Source: Tupaia tana (Eukaryota > Chordata > Mammalia > Scandentia > Tupaiidae). From it: a DNA stretch of 64,000 nt. The position numbers and the translations under genes were made by a program. Positions 23,352 through 35,338 of the stretch are shown in pieces. The stretch lies in NCBI GenBank assembly GCA_026018925.1, contig JAKSZU010000009.1:84890139-84954138 (forward strand), in the 5' to 3' direction. The notes under the pieces are model-generated. The model was given only the letters and a program-made list of their open reading frames with translations, did not search any database and was not told the DNA's origin. Within the stretch, counting starts at the first letter, position 1. Each line of letters begins with the position of its first letter.

Positions 23352-24995
23352 AGAGATTTCTAATTGACAAAGGCTTTTAACTCCTTGGCAGCGCAGTCTA
23401 TAGCCAGACTGATGAGACTACTGATACTGAGATCAAAAAGAGTTTGGGGGCCAGAACAGACTGTCTGGATTTTTTGCCTTAACGTTTATGGGGATTGCCT
23501 TGGAATTGGTTTCCTTACATGCTTCTGGCAAGGGTTAAAATAGCACATCCTAGTTTTATATTTCTAACACAATGACACCATTCTTCAGTAAAAGGACAGA
23601 AGTATTCAGCTTAAGAGAAATATAGGTTGACTAATAATAGGAGGGCAGGTTTTCTAAACAGTCAGTTCAAGAATACTGACAAAAAGAGGCAATTTCCTGA
23701 CCTCCCAGAGAGATGAGTGAGTTAAAACTTAATGTCCCCATTCAGGGAAGTTTGGGAATTGCTTTAGGAAGGATGTGCTCAGTGTGTGAGGCCAGAGGGA
23801 CCTTCCTGACATACAAGAGAATCAAGTATCCACCCTGTGTTTTCCTCCTTGCAACAATGCTGCAAGACCAAGTGTGGGGTGCCTCTTTTGAAGAGATAAC
23901 CAAACAAATGTATGCCTGGCCAAGCCCTTTGCAGGAACTTCTGTGCCTCTTAGCTTTGACAAGTCAGTATTTACCCCTGACCCAGACCAGTGTGCAGGTA
24001 GAGACCGGGTTCCCCAGCGCTCTGAGCATTGCCCTTAGTTGTATGAGGCCACCATGGAGCCACAGGTGAGGACCCACTCAGACTCTGTAGTTGAAGCCAT
24101 GAAGCCATAAACACAGTCACACAGTCACTCATTCACCATTCACATAAGAGGATAAGGACATTTCCTTCCTCCAAGAAACCTCCCTTATAAAGCCAGAAAA
24201 AGGTCAGTTTTGAGAGAGAGGAAGTCTGGAAAGTCCCTCGATATGCTAAGTCAGTAATCCATTGCCAAATGCCCTCAAAGGATAAGGACATGAGGAAAAA
24301 CCAGGTGATATATTCCAAAAGAGTTCAAAGAAAGTAGATGAAGAAACAGAATAGACAGGAAGGGCCCATAAGAGAGAACCCTCCTACCAGATTATGAAAT
24401 AGGAAGATACAGAGTTAAAATGACAATAGAGAAAGAATAGATTCATAAAGAGAAATATACAACCTCTAGGAGAAACTCAAACCCCCAAAATAGCAAGACT
24501 TCAAGATTCTTAGGGAATCTAGTAGGGACACAAACCATCAATCTAGCAGCTTAGACCATGAGGCTTCTACCTAAGGAGAGACTCAAACCCCTGATCCAGC
24601 AACCCATATTGACAGGCACATACCTGCTTAGTTCCCTATTCCAGCAATGTCTTAGTGGAATCTGAGTAAAGCTTCCTTAAACTGCATCCAATTGGCCCTG
24701 GAATACTCATCAGGGGGCACCCTCCATGCCACCTTCATACTGCCCAATTAACCAGACTTAAGCATAAAGAGTAAGGAGAAACAGAAGAGAAAAGACTCTA
24801 GAGGTTTTCTTACCAAGACTCCATGATTGGAAGGAGTACTATGTGGCCCCAGTTCAGCTATCAAAGACCCAGAAAGGTGTCTTTAGGGCCCTGAAACGTT
24901 TCAGGTGGTGCCTACCCCAGAGTACCCTGAGTGTTGGGTGGCAAGGCAGGTGAGGTCATCCTCCAAGGATGCCTTAACAAAGTTCCAGTAGGTAC

Positions 24996-25013
24996 ATCTC
25001 ACTGGGGCATCCA
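24996..25013 (-). other. ERV primer-binding site
   Basis: On the minus strand the 18 bases begin TGG and read TGGATGCCCCAGTGAGAT, two bases after the LTR end. This resembles the glutamine-tRNA type of binding site with several mismatches. The position is exact for a primer-binding site; the tRNA identity is tentative. Confidence 0.6.
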
Positions 25014-25015
25014 AA

Positions 25016-25270
25016 TGTTATAGTCAAATCCACAAGAAAATAAAAGCACATCTAGTTTTAGCCAGATTAAAGGAGCCATTTAATTAAACCAGTGGCTAAC
25101 AGAGGACTTAATGTCACTCCAAAACCTTGCAGCCCCAAATCAAGGGGGAGGAAGGTTTATAAAGGCAAAAACCACAAAGAAAAAAAATAAAAACTACACA
25201 TACAGGTCAGGTTATAGGAAAAGGGAAATGGCAGTGGAGCCATATTCAAAATGGAGGTGCTCATGTTTTA
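25016..25270 (-). repeat. ERV 5' LTR (right copy, internally deleted)
   Basis: It starts TGTTATAGTC and ends CATGTTTTA, followed by the GGAC duplication. It matches the left LTR at both ends but lacks about 215 bp of its middle, including most of the likely promoter interior. Confidence 0.85.
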
Positions 25271-25309
25271 GGACCATGGAAAAGAAGATGGTAAAGAAGT
25301 CCTGGACTT

Positions 25310-25579
25310 GGGAACCAGTAGTTAGCGTAATGGCTATGTCGCTGGACTCCCACGTAGTCTAACGCGGTTCACATCCTGGACCCGGTGGCTTAAAACTCAC
25401 GCTGGGCGTGTGTGCGTGCGTGCCCAAGATCCCGAGAGGAGAATGGAGGAGAAGGGATTGCGGCGTGACCATCCCCGCTGGGGGGTGATTTCTCGCTTTC
25501 TATCTCTATGTCTCTCTCTGTCTGTCTGGCAAGCGCACGGGCCCTATAGCAAAAACCTCTCCCCCCCCTCCCAAAAAAA
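25310..25579 (+). mobile_element. tRNA-derived SINE
   Basis: Full-length copy with perfect duplication AAGAAGTCCTGGACTT at 25294-25309 and 25580-25595. It landed a few bases outside the ERV target duplication. Confidence 0.92.
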
Positions 25580-25595
25580 AAGAAGTCCTGGACTT

Positions 25596-26384
25596 CAAAG
25601 TGGTGAGACATGTCAGAACCCAAACTCATGCTAAAGAATGGCCCACCTTATATCTCAGATCTGCTGCCAGACACCTCACAGCATCTCTACTATCTTGTCA
25701 AGATATGAGGGGAAGAGACACATGGAGAAAATTAATATTTCAGGATGTTTATGGAGAATTTGCTGACGAAAACTAAGCATGCTAAAAGTCTCCTCAAGTA
25801 GAGGAAAGAAGGGATGTATTCAGAGAACTCTTAGCTTAGATAATGGAGAAATATTACAAAAATATTCATTCAGGTCTGTGACTGGTTGAATACACAACAT
25901 ATAGAAGTAGTTGAGTTGGTCTTTAATTTTATGATATCAGGAATGGAAAGTTGACATTTGATATAAAGGTAAGATTTATATAAATATAAAAACAGTTGCC
26001 TTGAAGAACATGAGATTATCATTAGTTTTGGTTGATTTGTTTACCACTAAAAACTCAATGACTTATAGAAATGGAAATGGCTTAGAAAAAATAGGCCCTT
26101 TGGAGATCCTAAATATGATGAAAGTTTGTGTGTATGTAAAAGTTTTAAAGAAAGAAGGGTGGGATTAAACTGAAGTAAGGCATAGATAATAAGAGGTCAG
26201 ATCTTCCAGAAACCACAGCATAGAAGGTAGATTTTAAATAAGAGATAATAGGAAAGAAATAAGCCAGAAGTTTGAATAAGTATTTCTCAATAAAACAAAG
26301 TGAAATGACATTCTCTTCATAGGTAAAAGTAACTTTTTAAATAGACAAAGTAGGAGAAAACTCAGCTCATTTAATAAATATTTG
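25596..26384. other. Unassigned sequence
   Basis: A/T-rich and apparently single copy. No gene, known repeat or tandem structure seen. Confidence 0.4.
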
Positions 26385-26402
26385 AGAAGCCACTGTCCTT
26401 TT

Positions 26403-26680
26403 TTTTTTTTTTTTTTTTTTTTTTTTGGAGAGGTTTTTCGCTATAGGGCGCGTGCGCTCGCCAGACAGACAGAGAGAGACAGAGAGACAGAAAGCGAGAA
26501 ATCACCCCCCAGGGGGGATGGTCACGCCGCAATCCCTTCTCCTCCATTCTCCTCTCGGGATCCTGGGCACGCACGCACACGCGCCCGGCGTGAGTTGTAA
26601 GCCACCGGGTCCGAGACGCGAACCGCGGTCGACTACGTGGGAGTCCAGCGACATAGCCATTACGCTAACTGCTGGTTCCC
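26403..26680 (-). mobile_element. tRNA-derived SINE (minus)
   Basis: Starts with a long T run, contains GCTATAGGGCGCGTGCGCTC, and ends in the tRNA-like head. Perfect duplication AGAAGCCACTGTCCTTTT at 26385-26402 and 26681-26698. Its CpGs are well kept, indicating a young copy. Confidence 0.93.
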
Positions 26681-26698
26681 AGAAGCCACTGTCCTTTT

Positions 26699-27440
26699 GC
26701 ACAAATTAAAAACTAAAATTTATAGGTTATTCTATATGTTGCTAGCTTTGTTGTAAATTACATACTGGAAGAGAAATAAGTTAACTACATGTGTGAATGT
26801 AATTGTGTTTATTTTTTTCCAATCAGAAATAAATACTAGCTTGTCTAGAATAAATAATAAAAATAAATTCCAGTAGAAAGAAAAAAAAAAAAAAAAACAG
26901 AAACCTGGGTAAAAGTTCAATAAATCCATTGACTTCTCAGACTTCATAAAAAGAACAATGAAAAAACACTATAAAGGGGTCTTCAAAACGTTGGTAATTA
27001 AAATACAAGTTTATATTAACCTGTATTTTAACTTGCAAAAAATTTTAAGTCCATGTATAGTTTTTTTCATGATATGCATTTTCCATGAACTTTTTAAGAC
27101 TTCCCATATGTTCCAAAATATTCTTGAGAGGACTTTAATAAAGATTCAATCATGAGGGAAAGGGAAATGAAGGGAAACTGACACATCTCAATATAAATTT
27201 TATGTCTACAAAGACTGGAAAAAATTATTTGCTATTTTCTACTATGTGAAATAGGGTAACAGTGAGAGACATACTGGTACCTGATAGGATGATAAAAGGT
27301 AATTTTTATTTGCAGGTAATAATTTAGATATGTGACTATGAAAAATAAAAATTTGGGAGGATCAGAAACAAGGGAGTGAGCCATGGAAGGGCTGGAACAA
27401 AACTCTCTCTCTGACTCTCCAAATAGCAACTCTCAACCAC
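26699..27440. other. Unassigned A/T-rich sequence
   Basis: No coding or repeat family recognised. It contains an A run near 26879-26897. Confidence 0.4.
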
Positions 27441-27449
27441 CAAGTTGTA

Positions 27450-27724
27450 TTTTCTTTGTTTTTGTTTGTTTGTTTGTTTGTTTTTGTTTTTGCCATAGGG
27501 CATGAATGCACACCAGGGAGAGATGGTGAGAGGAAAAGTGAAAAATCACTTCCCAAGGGGGATAGTCCTGCCACAATTTCTTCTCCTCCATTCTCTTCCT
27601 GAGATTTTGGGCACAGACACACATGTGCCTGGTGTGATTCTTAAGTCACCAGGTCTGGGACTCACAGTGTAGTCAGCCATGTGGGAGTCCAGTGCCTTAA
27701 CTACCATCCCACCTGCTGGTCCCA
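27450..27724 (-). mobile_element. Old tRNA-derived SINE (minus)
   Basis: Diverged copy with a TTTG-rich tail at 27457-27490 and a GGGGGATAGTCCTGCC body block. The head ends CCACCTGCTGGTCCC. CpGs are mostly lost and the duplication is not readable, so it is older than the GC-rich copies. Confidence 0.8.
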
Positions 27725-27737
27725 CCACCTTTAGATT

Positions 27738-27778
27738 AAGGTGCTGAACTCCCACATGGTTGACCACAGTTTGAGCCC
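27738..27778 (+). repeat. SINE head fragment
   Basis: TGAACTCCCACATGGTTGACCACAGTTTGAGCCC matches the anticodon-to-B-box part of the SINE head in plus orientation. The rest is missing. Confidence 0.6.
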
Positions 27779-27780
27779 CC

Positions 27781-28104
27781 ACACTCTATGGTGGGAACTG
27801 AAATATTAGAGAATATAGAAACATGAAAAATGGTTATGAATACTGGATTCAGTGTGGGAAGAAGTTGGAAGAAGGGGGAGAGTATGAGGGAAGATATTAA
27901 GGAGAAAAATAGGCAAGACATTTATGGGACACAGAAATGGATTATTGTCTGTTGATGATAACATGTATAGTATCCTCAACTGGACTGGTGTAAAGTGTAT
28001 TCATGCTGGAAGAATTCATTTTACAAGCTAAATGATGTATAGTGATTGAATGTATAAAATAAATTAAATCAACATAATATAAAATAAATAAAAAGAAAAT
28101 CACA
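27781..28104 (+). mobile_element. 5'-truncated L1 3' UTR
   Basis: The segment beginning CTATGGTGGGAACTG aligns by eye with 33358-33730 and 28430-28742. Landmarks are GGGAAGAAG, GGCAAGACATTTATGGGACA, ATCTGTTGATGAT, CTCAACTGGACTGG, and the ATGATGTATAGTGATTGAATGT end followed by an A-rich tail. Confidence 0.78.
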
Positions 28105-28109
28105 CCAGG

Positions 28110-28153
<44 letters not shown>

Positions 28154-28290
28154 TGTATGTATGTGCCCAAAATCTCAGGAAGAGAATGAACTGTGGCATG
28201 ACCATCTCCCTGAGAGGTGATTTCTCACTTTCCCTCTCACCATCTCTTTCTGGTAAGCACCCATGACCTATGGCAAAAACAGACAAACAA
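28105..28290 (+). mobile_element. 5'-truncated SINE with (GT)n expansion
   Basis: Only the body and tail are left: the CCAAAATCTCAGGAAGAGAATG block, a GGTGATTTCTCACTTTC block and GCAAAAACAGACAAACAAAA. The short GTGTGTGCGTGCG stretch of the normal SINE has expanded into a (GT)n microsatellite at 28112-28151. Confidence 0.75.
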
Positions 28291-28299
28291 AAATGAACA

Positions 28300-28742
28300 C
28301 TACTCAACCATAGAAAAAAAAATGAGACTCCAGCATTTGATAGAAAGTGGATAAATACAGAAGAGTTACTACTAAGCGAATCAAGTCAGGGTATGAAAGA
28401 GAGGCATCATATGTTCCCACTCACTATATATCAAATGTCTGCAATCTACAGCAGAAATCAGAAGAGTGGAAGGTAAAAAAGTATAGAAAGCAACTGTGGA
28501 TACTAGAGACAGAAAGATAGTGTGGGAAGAGGGTAGGAAATGGGGGAGGGTGAGAGGGAGGAAATCAAGAGGAATAAGAAAGAAGCAAAACATTTAAAGT
28601 ATAAAAAAATGCCAAAAAAATCTATTGATGATAATAGGTATGGTAATGTCTTTGACTGAACTAATACACAGTGTATTCATGCTGGAGGAAATTCTTTTTG
28701 TGTGCTGTAATGATATATAGTGACTGAATGTAAATAAATAAA
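28300..28742 (+). mobile_element. 5'-truncated L1 3' end
   Basis: It begins in the ORF2 C-terminus (equivalent of the conserved WMNMEDLLLSEAS stretch at about 28345-28380, mutated) and continues through a full 3' UTR to an AAATAAATAAA tail near 28742. Confidence 0.78.
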
Positions 28743-28956
28743 CTTCCGCTATACTCACATCTACACAGTGTACAAAGGACACACAACTTGTGCTTTCCTT
28801 TGCAGTTAAGTCTCTGCAGCCCAGACCTAGGTGCATCTGGTCCTGAGAGGTTGGAAGAGAAATCAAGCACCTGAGTATGACTACAAACATCTTCCTCTGA
28901 TTGGAATACATACCCCTTTGCCAAGAACACACCCGAGAACAGGAGCTGTCTTCCAA

Positions 28957-28999
28957 CAAAAACAAAAACAAAAACGAAAAACAAAAACAAAAACAAAAA
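28957..28999. repeat. (CAAAAA)n repeat in L1-B leader
   Basis: Repeats of AAAAAC/ACAAAA run about 43 bp in the L1-B 5' leader. Confidence 0.75.
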
Positions 29000-29015
29000 G
29001 TGTGCTCTTCACAAA

Positions 29016-29975
29016 ATGACCAGAAACCAGTGCAGAGGTACCAAAAACATGAGAAAACAAGGAAATATCTCTCCCCCAAGGATATATAACACCTCATTAA
29101 CCCTAGATAGCACAAAAGAAATTACAGAGATGTCAGAAAAAGAATTCATAATATTCATAGTGACAAAACTAAATGAGTGGCAAGAGAAAACATACAGCTA
29201 ACTTCAGGACCTGAGGAAATTATTCTACAACACAAAGGAGGAATTTCATAAAGAGATAGACACACTAAAGAGGAATAAAAAAGAACTTGGGAAATTAAGA
29301 CTGTTATACAGGAAATCAAAGCTACTCTCTAAAGTATTATAGCAGAATACACCATGGAGAATATATAATCTATGATCTGAAAGGCAAAGCCTTGACCTTA
29401 GACAAAACCAAAAAGAAGAATAATTTTTTTTTTTAATGAGGACAGTATACAGGAAATACTAGATACTATTAAACTCCCAAATATCTGAATAATATGTATT
29501 CCAGAAGGTGAAGAATCTGGTAAGGGCATAGAAAATTATACTCCATGAAATACTTTCAGAAAACTTTCCAGACCTAGACAAACATTCAGACATTCAGACC
29601 CAGGAAATACAAAGAACTCTAAATAAGATCAACATAAGAAGTTGGGTTCCATGGTTATCAAAGCCAGATTGGCTAAAATCACAGATAAAGATAACATTTT
29701 TAAAATGGCAAGATAAAAATTTCAAATTACTTAAAAAGGTTATTATATTAAGCTAATATCCGACCTCTCAAATGAAACGATGCAAACAAGGGAAAAATAG
29801 GCAGACATACTTAAAAAGCTAAAAAAAGCAATTTCAACAATGAATACTATTTCCAGCAAGATTATCCTTCAAAAGGGAAGAACAATTATTTTCAGATAAC
29901 CAAAAACTAAAATAAGTTATCAACAGTAAACCAGCTCTTCAAGAAGTATTAAAGAGAGTACAATATCATAAAAAC
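29016..29975 (+). pseudogene. L1-B ORF1 remnant
   Basis: Coiled-coil and RRM landmarks are readable in pieces. EMSEKEFIIFIVTKLNE near 29130-29185 matches the ORF1 opening region, and further matches extend through the C-terminal domain near 29780-29960. Multiple stops and frameshifts. Confidence 0.65.
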
Positions 29976-30019
29976 TGAAGAGAAAAACAAAAATAAAAGA
30001 ACTAAAAACAACCAAGAAA

Positions 30020-32240
30020 ATGGCTAACAAAATGGCAGGGATAAATCAGTCAATATCAAAAATGACATTGAATGTTAGTGGACTAAATCATCCAATTAAA
30101 AGACACAGAGTGACTGAATGAGAACAAAACAAAACAAAATAGGAGACTTCTATCTGCTACTAACAAAAAACAAACATCACTGATAAAGACACATAGACTG
30201 AAAGCAAAAGGCTGTAAGAAGAGATGCTACCCAAATAGAAATTTTTAAAAAAATTATTGCTATAGGGCACATGTACTGGCCAAAAAGACAGAGAGAGAAA
30301 GAAAGATATAGAAAACAAGAAATCACCCCCAAGGCAGATGGCCATGTCACAATCCCTTCTCCTCCTTTCTATTTTTGGGATTCTAAGCAAGCATATGTGC
30401 CCAGTGTGAGTTTTAAGCTGGGTATGGGACTTGAATTGCACTAAACTATATGGGAGTCCAGTGATATAATCATTATGGCATCTGCTGGTCCCCAAAATAG
30501 AAATTTTTAAATTTATTGACAAAGGAGACTTAAAGATAAAAACTGTAAGAAGAGTCAAAGAAGTACACTATATAGTACTAAAAGAGCTAATTCAGTAAGA
30601 GACCATAATACATAAATATTCATGTACCCAACACTGGAGCACCCAAATATGTGAAAGAAAGATGGCTCAATCTAGGGAGAGAAAGTCTGCAGCACAATAA
30701 TAGTTGAGAATCTCAACACCCCACTGTCTCTTCTGAACAGGTCATTAAGGCAAAAAATAAAGAAATGCAGGAGCTAAACAAAACCATAAATCAAATTGAC
30801 TTGACAGACATCTATAGAACATTTTTCCCAACAATCACAAAATACACATTCTTCTCATCATCAACTGGAACATTTTCAAAGATCAACCACATTAGAAGGC
30901 ACAAAACAAATCTTTACAAATTCAAAGGTATCAAAACTATATCCATCACATTTTCCAACCACAATGGAATAAAATTTAACATTTACTTCAAAAACTATCC
31001 TCAAAAATACACAAGCACATGCAAACTAAACAACTTACTCCTGAATGACTTAACAACCACTGAAGAAATTAAGACTAAAATCAAAAGATTTATTGAAACC
31101 ATTGATAATGAGCACATGAGTGTCTATAATGTATGAGACACAGAGAAAGCAGTCATAAGAAAAAATTAGTGTTCAGAAGAAAAGAAAATGTAATCTGGAA
31201 ATTAGAGAACCTAGTGACATATCTCAGATAACTGAAAAACAAAAACTAAAACTAAAACAAAGAAAGACTAAGAAAAAAAGAAATAATACAACTTTGAGCA
31301 GAAATAAATAAAATAGAGAATAAAAAACGATACAAAAAAGTTGATTCTTTGAGATGATTAACAAAATGCACACAGAATTACTTAGACTAGTCAATAAAAA
31401 AGAGAAAGAAATCAGACAAATCAAATCAGCAATGAATCAGACAATATTGCAACAGACATAACAGAAATACAAAAAATCATTAGAGAATACATAGAATTAT
31501 TATACACCAACAAACATAGAAATATATAGATTAGATTGACAAATTTCTGGACACATATAATCTAACAAAATTGAATTATTAAGACATAGGAAACTGAAAA
31601 AATCAATAACAAGCAATGAGATTGAGCCAGTAATAGTCTTCCAACAATGAAAAATCCAGATACTGATAGTTTCACTTTTGAATTCTACAAAATCTTTCAA
31701 AAAGAGCTAACTTTTACTCAAACTATTTCTAAAGATCCAAAAGGAATAACTCCTCCACAATTTGTTCTATGAAGCAACTGTCACCATGATCCCAAAGCAG
31801 ACAAAAATATAACAAACAAACAAACAAAAAAAAAAAAAACTGCAGACCAACATCCTTGATCAATACAGACAAAAACATTCTTAACAGAATACTAGCAAAT
31901 GGTATCCAACAATACATTGAAAAGATTATACACCATGAACAGGTAGACTTTATTCCAGGGATGGAAAGGTAGTTCAATATACACAAAACAATAAATGTAA
32001 CACAGCACATTAACCAGAAGAAAAGATAAAATCCATATGATCATGTCAATTGATAAGAAAAAGCATTAGATAAAATACAACATCCCTTCATGATTAAGAC
32101 TCTCAGTAAAGCTGGCATAGAAAGGACATTCCTCAATAGAAGCCACCTATTACAAACCCGTAGCTAACATCATACTGAATGGGGAAAAGTTGAAAGTTTT
32201 CTACTAAAAACTGGAACAGGTTAAGTCTTCCCACTTTCTC
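30020..32240 (+). pseudogene. L1-B ORF2 5' portion, broken
   Basis: It begins ATGGCTAACAAAATGGCAGG. The endonuclease C-terminal part is readable at 30765-31136 (IDLTDIYRTFFPTITKYTFFSS). Fingers and early palm blocks follow to about 32240. A SINE interrupts it at 30250-30494. Confidence 0.72.
30250..30494 (-). mobile_element. tRNA-derived SINE (minus) in L1-B ORF2
   Basis: Diverged copy flanked by perfect AAATAGAAATTTTTAAA at 30233-30249 and 30495-30511. Confidence 0.85.
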
Positions 32241-32249
32241 CAATCCTTT

Positions 32250-32850
32250 TCTTTTTTTATATTTTATTTTCTTTTATACATTCAATCACATTATTTGGCT
32301 TACAAAATGGATATTTCAGCAGGTGAACATTTCTCCCTAGTACAGTTGATAAAACTATAAAATTATAAATTATCTTCAACAGATAATACCACATTTCTTT
32401 GTCCCATTAATGTTTTGCCTCCCTATTTTTCTTCTAAATGTCCTTCCTCAGACTCTCCTCTTTCACACACACTCTATCTGGTATTTACATCTATATACTG
32501 TTTCTATATCCTTTAGTCAATCAGTTTCAGTCATAGAGTACGGACACTTGATATATATTAAGTGGTTTTACATTCATTCAATGAGCATCATCACAGTATA
32601 AAAAATGTGATTTCTCATCCAGAATATACTGTATAGTGGCTTAATCATACATGTTATCATCGATAATTTTCTATTTCTAGATTCATATATATGTATATAT
32701 ATATATATACATACATACATATATATATTTCCCCCTATTTCTCACCCTCTGTCATTTCCCACACTCCTCCCACAATACCTCTGGTGTCTACAGTTGCTTT
32801 CCATTCCTTTTCCCCCCACATTTTATTGATTCACAAAATATCTTATATAA
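32250..32850 (-). mobile_element. 5'-truncated L1 3' UTR (antisense)
   Basis: The plus strand begins with a T-rich run, then TACATTCAATCACATTATTTGGCTTACA. This is the reverse complement of the L1 3' end seen at 63060-63160. It continues with CTCCCACAATACC-type 3' UTR blocks near 32765. A TA/CATA microsatellite lies at 32683-32727. Confidence 0.75.
32683..32727. repeat. (TA)n/(CATA)n microsatellite
   Basis: Alternating TATATG, TATATA and CATACATACATA in the antisense L1 3' UTR. Confidence 0.8.
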
Positions 32851-32859
32851 TCTAACTAC

Positions 32860-33348
32860 CCCAGTCAGAATGGTAAAGATTAAAAAAATAATAATAATAA
32901 TGATGGTAAGTGCTGGAGGGGATGTGGTGAAAAGGGAACACTCCTACACTGTTGGTGGAAATGTAAATTGGTCCAGCCACTGTGGAGAAAGATATGGAGG
33001 TTCCTCAAAGACCTTCAAATAGAACTACCATATTATCCATCAATTCCACTCCTGGATATCTACCCAAAGGACAGGAGAACATTCATTTGGAAAAGTACTT
33101 GCACAACTATTTTCATTGCAGCATTATTCACAATTGCTAAGACATGGAACCAACCCAATTGTCCACAAATTGATGAATGGATTGAAAAATTGTGGCACAT
33201 ATACTCCATGGAATACTATTCAGCCATAAAAAGCAATAAGACCATGAAATTTGATAGAAAATGGATGAATATGGAAGATATGTTGCTGAGTGAAGCAAGT
33301 CTGGCTATGATAGAGAAACATTGTATGTCTCCACTTAACATATACTGA
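32860..33348 (+). pseudogene. L1-B ORF2 C-terminus
   Basis: Readable C-terminal domain ending YSAIKSNKTMKFDRKWMNMEDM and SPLNIY, with the TGA at 33346-33348. The zinc-knuckle block upstream is present but frameshifted. Confidence 0.75.
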
Positions 33349-33735
33349 CTGTCCGCACTCTATGGTAGAGATTTAAAGACTTCAGAACATAAAAGTATTA
33401 AAAATTGTAATGGACAGTAGAGACAAAGTAGAAAAAGAGTGTGGGAGGAGAAGAACATAGGAAAGGAAATTTGGGGGAAAACGGAGAGGTAAGACATTTG
33501 TGTGACATAGATAAGATTTAATATCTGTTGATGAGGATGTATGTATATAATAGTCTCAACTAGACTGGAGTGAGGTGTAAATAATTCTGGGTAAAGTCTC
33601 TTCACAATCTAAATGATGTATAGCAACTTAATGTAAGAATAATAATCTAAAAATTTTTAAAAGAATTTGCAGAAATGCAAAATAAAAATAAATATATATG
33701 TGAATAAATAAAATAATTATTTTTTTAAAAAAAAG
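33349..33735 (+). other. L1-B 3' UTR and tail
   Basis: It contains the polypurine-type GAGTGTGGGAGGAGAAGAAC stretch and ATGATGTATAGCAACTTAATGT, then an A/T-rich tail. Confidence 0.72.
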
Positions 33736-33739
33736 AATT

Positions 33740-33943
33740 TAGAAGTGAAGCCATCAGGACCAGGGCTTTTTTTGTTGTGAGATTATTTATTACTGATTCA
33801 ATCTTCTGGCTTGTTATGGGCCAATTCAGACTTTCTATATCCTCCTGGGTAAACCTTGGGTGATTACATGTGTCCAGGAATTTGTCTACCTCATCCATAT
33901 TTTCTTGTTTGTTAGCATATAGTTGTTCATAGTATGCTCTAAT
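33740..33943 (-). pseudogene. L1-E ORF2 fragment left of the nest
   Basis: The plus strand is the reverse complement of ORF2 between the endonuclease and the palm (equivalent to 43890-44100 of L1-D). It stops at GATGTTTTGTATTTCTT, where L1-C begins. The continuation of the same ORF2 with a similar level of decay lies at 51345, so it probably belongs to L1-E. Confidence 0.65.
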
Positions 33944-33987
33944 GATGTTTTGTATTTCTTTCTTTTCTTGTTTATTTTTTAAAAAAT

Positions 33988-34244
33988 TTTATATACATTC
34001 AATCACATTGTTTAGCTTACAAAGTGAACATTTCAATATGTGAACATTTCTCCCCAGTCCAGTTGATCAAAATATCTTCAACCAGTAACACCACACCTCC
34101 CCATCCCGGCAATGATTTGCCTTTGTATCCCTCCTCCAAATGTACTTCCTTAGGCCCCACACCACATACACCACATTTGGCATTCACACCCATCTCTTGT
34201 GTTTATATAAACTTTAGTCAATCAGTTTTAGTCATAGAGTGCAC
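33988..34244 (-). other. L1-C 3' UTR
   Basis: Reverse complement of the 3' UTR shared by L1-D and the small insertion at 63509-63632, including ATTCAATCACATTGTTTAGC and TGAACATTTCTCCCCAGTCC. Confidence 0.8.
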
Positions 34245-35338
34245 TCACTATATATTAAGTGGGGACATACAATGTCTCCCCTTCATAGCCTGGCTTGCTT
34301 CACTCAGCAGTAACTCTTCCATGTTCTTCCACTTTCTGTCAAAAGTCAGGGTTTTGTTGGTTTTTATGGCCAAATATTATTCCATAGAGTATATGTGTCA
34401 GTTTTTCAATCGATTCATCAGTATGGGGGCATTTGGGTTGGTTACATGTCTTAGCAATCGTGAATAGTGCCACAATAAACATCGATGTGCAAGTAACTTT
34501 TCCAATGAAGAATTCTTCTGTCCTTTGGGTAAATACTGAGGAGTAGGATTGTGGATCATATGGTAGTTCTATTTGTAGATTTTTGTGGAATCTCCAAATT
34601 GTTCTCCACAGTGGCTGGACCAATTTACATTCCCACCAACAGTGTAAAGGAGTTCACTTTTCACCACACCCCGCCAACACTTATTAATATTGTTATTATT
34701 ATTTAATCTTAGATATTCTGACTGGGGTTAGGTGGTACCTCATTGTTCTTTTGATCTGCATTTCCCTTACAATGAGGGATGTTGACCATTTTTTTTCCAC
34801 ATGCCTTTGGACTATTCGTATGTCATCTTTAGAGACGACTTTTTTCAACTCCTTCTCCCATCTTTTAATAAAATTGATCATCTTTTTTCAAAACAGTAGC
34901 TTGAGTTCCTTCTGTATTCTGGTTATCAGTCCCTTATCTGATGCATAATTAACAAGAATATTATCCCATTCTGAGGGCTGTGGATTCACACTAATTACTG
35001 TGTCTTTTGCCATGCAGAAACTTCTTAGTCTGATGTAATACCACTTGTATAATTTGGGGGTTGTCGACTCTATTTTGGGGGTCTTATTTAAGAAGTCTTT
35101 CCCTACACCAATGTCTCCCAGAGTTTCCCCAGTATTTTCCAGGAAATGTTTTATAGTTTGAGGACTTATATTTAGATCCTTGATTCATCTTGACTTGATT
35201 TTTGTCAAAGGTGAAAGGTAAGGGTTCAGATTCATCTTTCTACAGGTGGAAATCCAGTTTCCCCAGCACCATTTGCTGAAGAGATTTTCCTTTTCCCACT
35301 GGATTGACTGGTACCCCTTGTCAAAAATCAGTTGCCTT

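Larger units (their letters stand above)
17679..25270 (-). mobile_element. Endogenous retrovirus (class I, gammaretrovirus-like), minus strand
   Basis: Two direct repeats of the same LTR bound the region (17679-18151 and 25016-25270). GGAC occurs at 17675-17678 and again at 25271-25274, a 4-bp target duplication typical of gammaretrovirus-like elements. On the minus strand the order is 5' LTR (right), primer-binding site (24996-25013), leader, gag relics (capsid near 21800-22034, nucleocapsid near 21128-21160), about 2.9 kb unrecognised, polypurine tract (18152-18172), 3' LTR (left). Internal length is ~6.9 kb including two SINEs, so pol and env are largely missing or decayed. No intact viral frame remains. 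Confidence 0.85.
28743..33735 (+). mobile_element. L1-B: old LINE-1, rearranged
   Basis: Order on the plus strand is a 5' UTR (28743-29015) homologous to the L1-E leader at 54480-54670, ORF1 remnants (29016-29975), ORF2 remnants (30020-32240), an antisense L1 tail insertion (32250-32850), then the ORF2 C-terminus (32860-33348) and 3' UTR (33349-33735). About 1.4 kb of ORF2 is missing between 32240 and 32860, so it is deleted or made of two copies. It is more diverged than L1-A, C, D and F. Confidence 0.75.

Noticed and set aside
23713-24069. 118-codon plus-strand frame in the ERV leader
   Set aside because: It lies antisense to the provirus leader, with no recognisable domain, promoter or splice context.
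26371-26709. Repeated small proteins (MCVRAQDPERRMEEKG and relatives) on both strands
   Set aside because: These are translations of the SINE body that recur at every SINE copy (25410, 35437, 38422, 50694), not genes.
28112-28151. (GT)n as an independent regulatory Z-DNA element
   Set aside because: It is an expansion of the GTGTGTGCGTGCG part of a truncated SINE; no other evidence of function.
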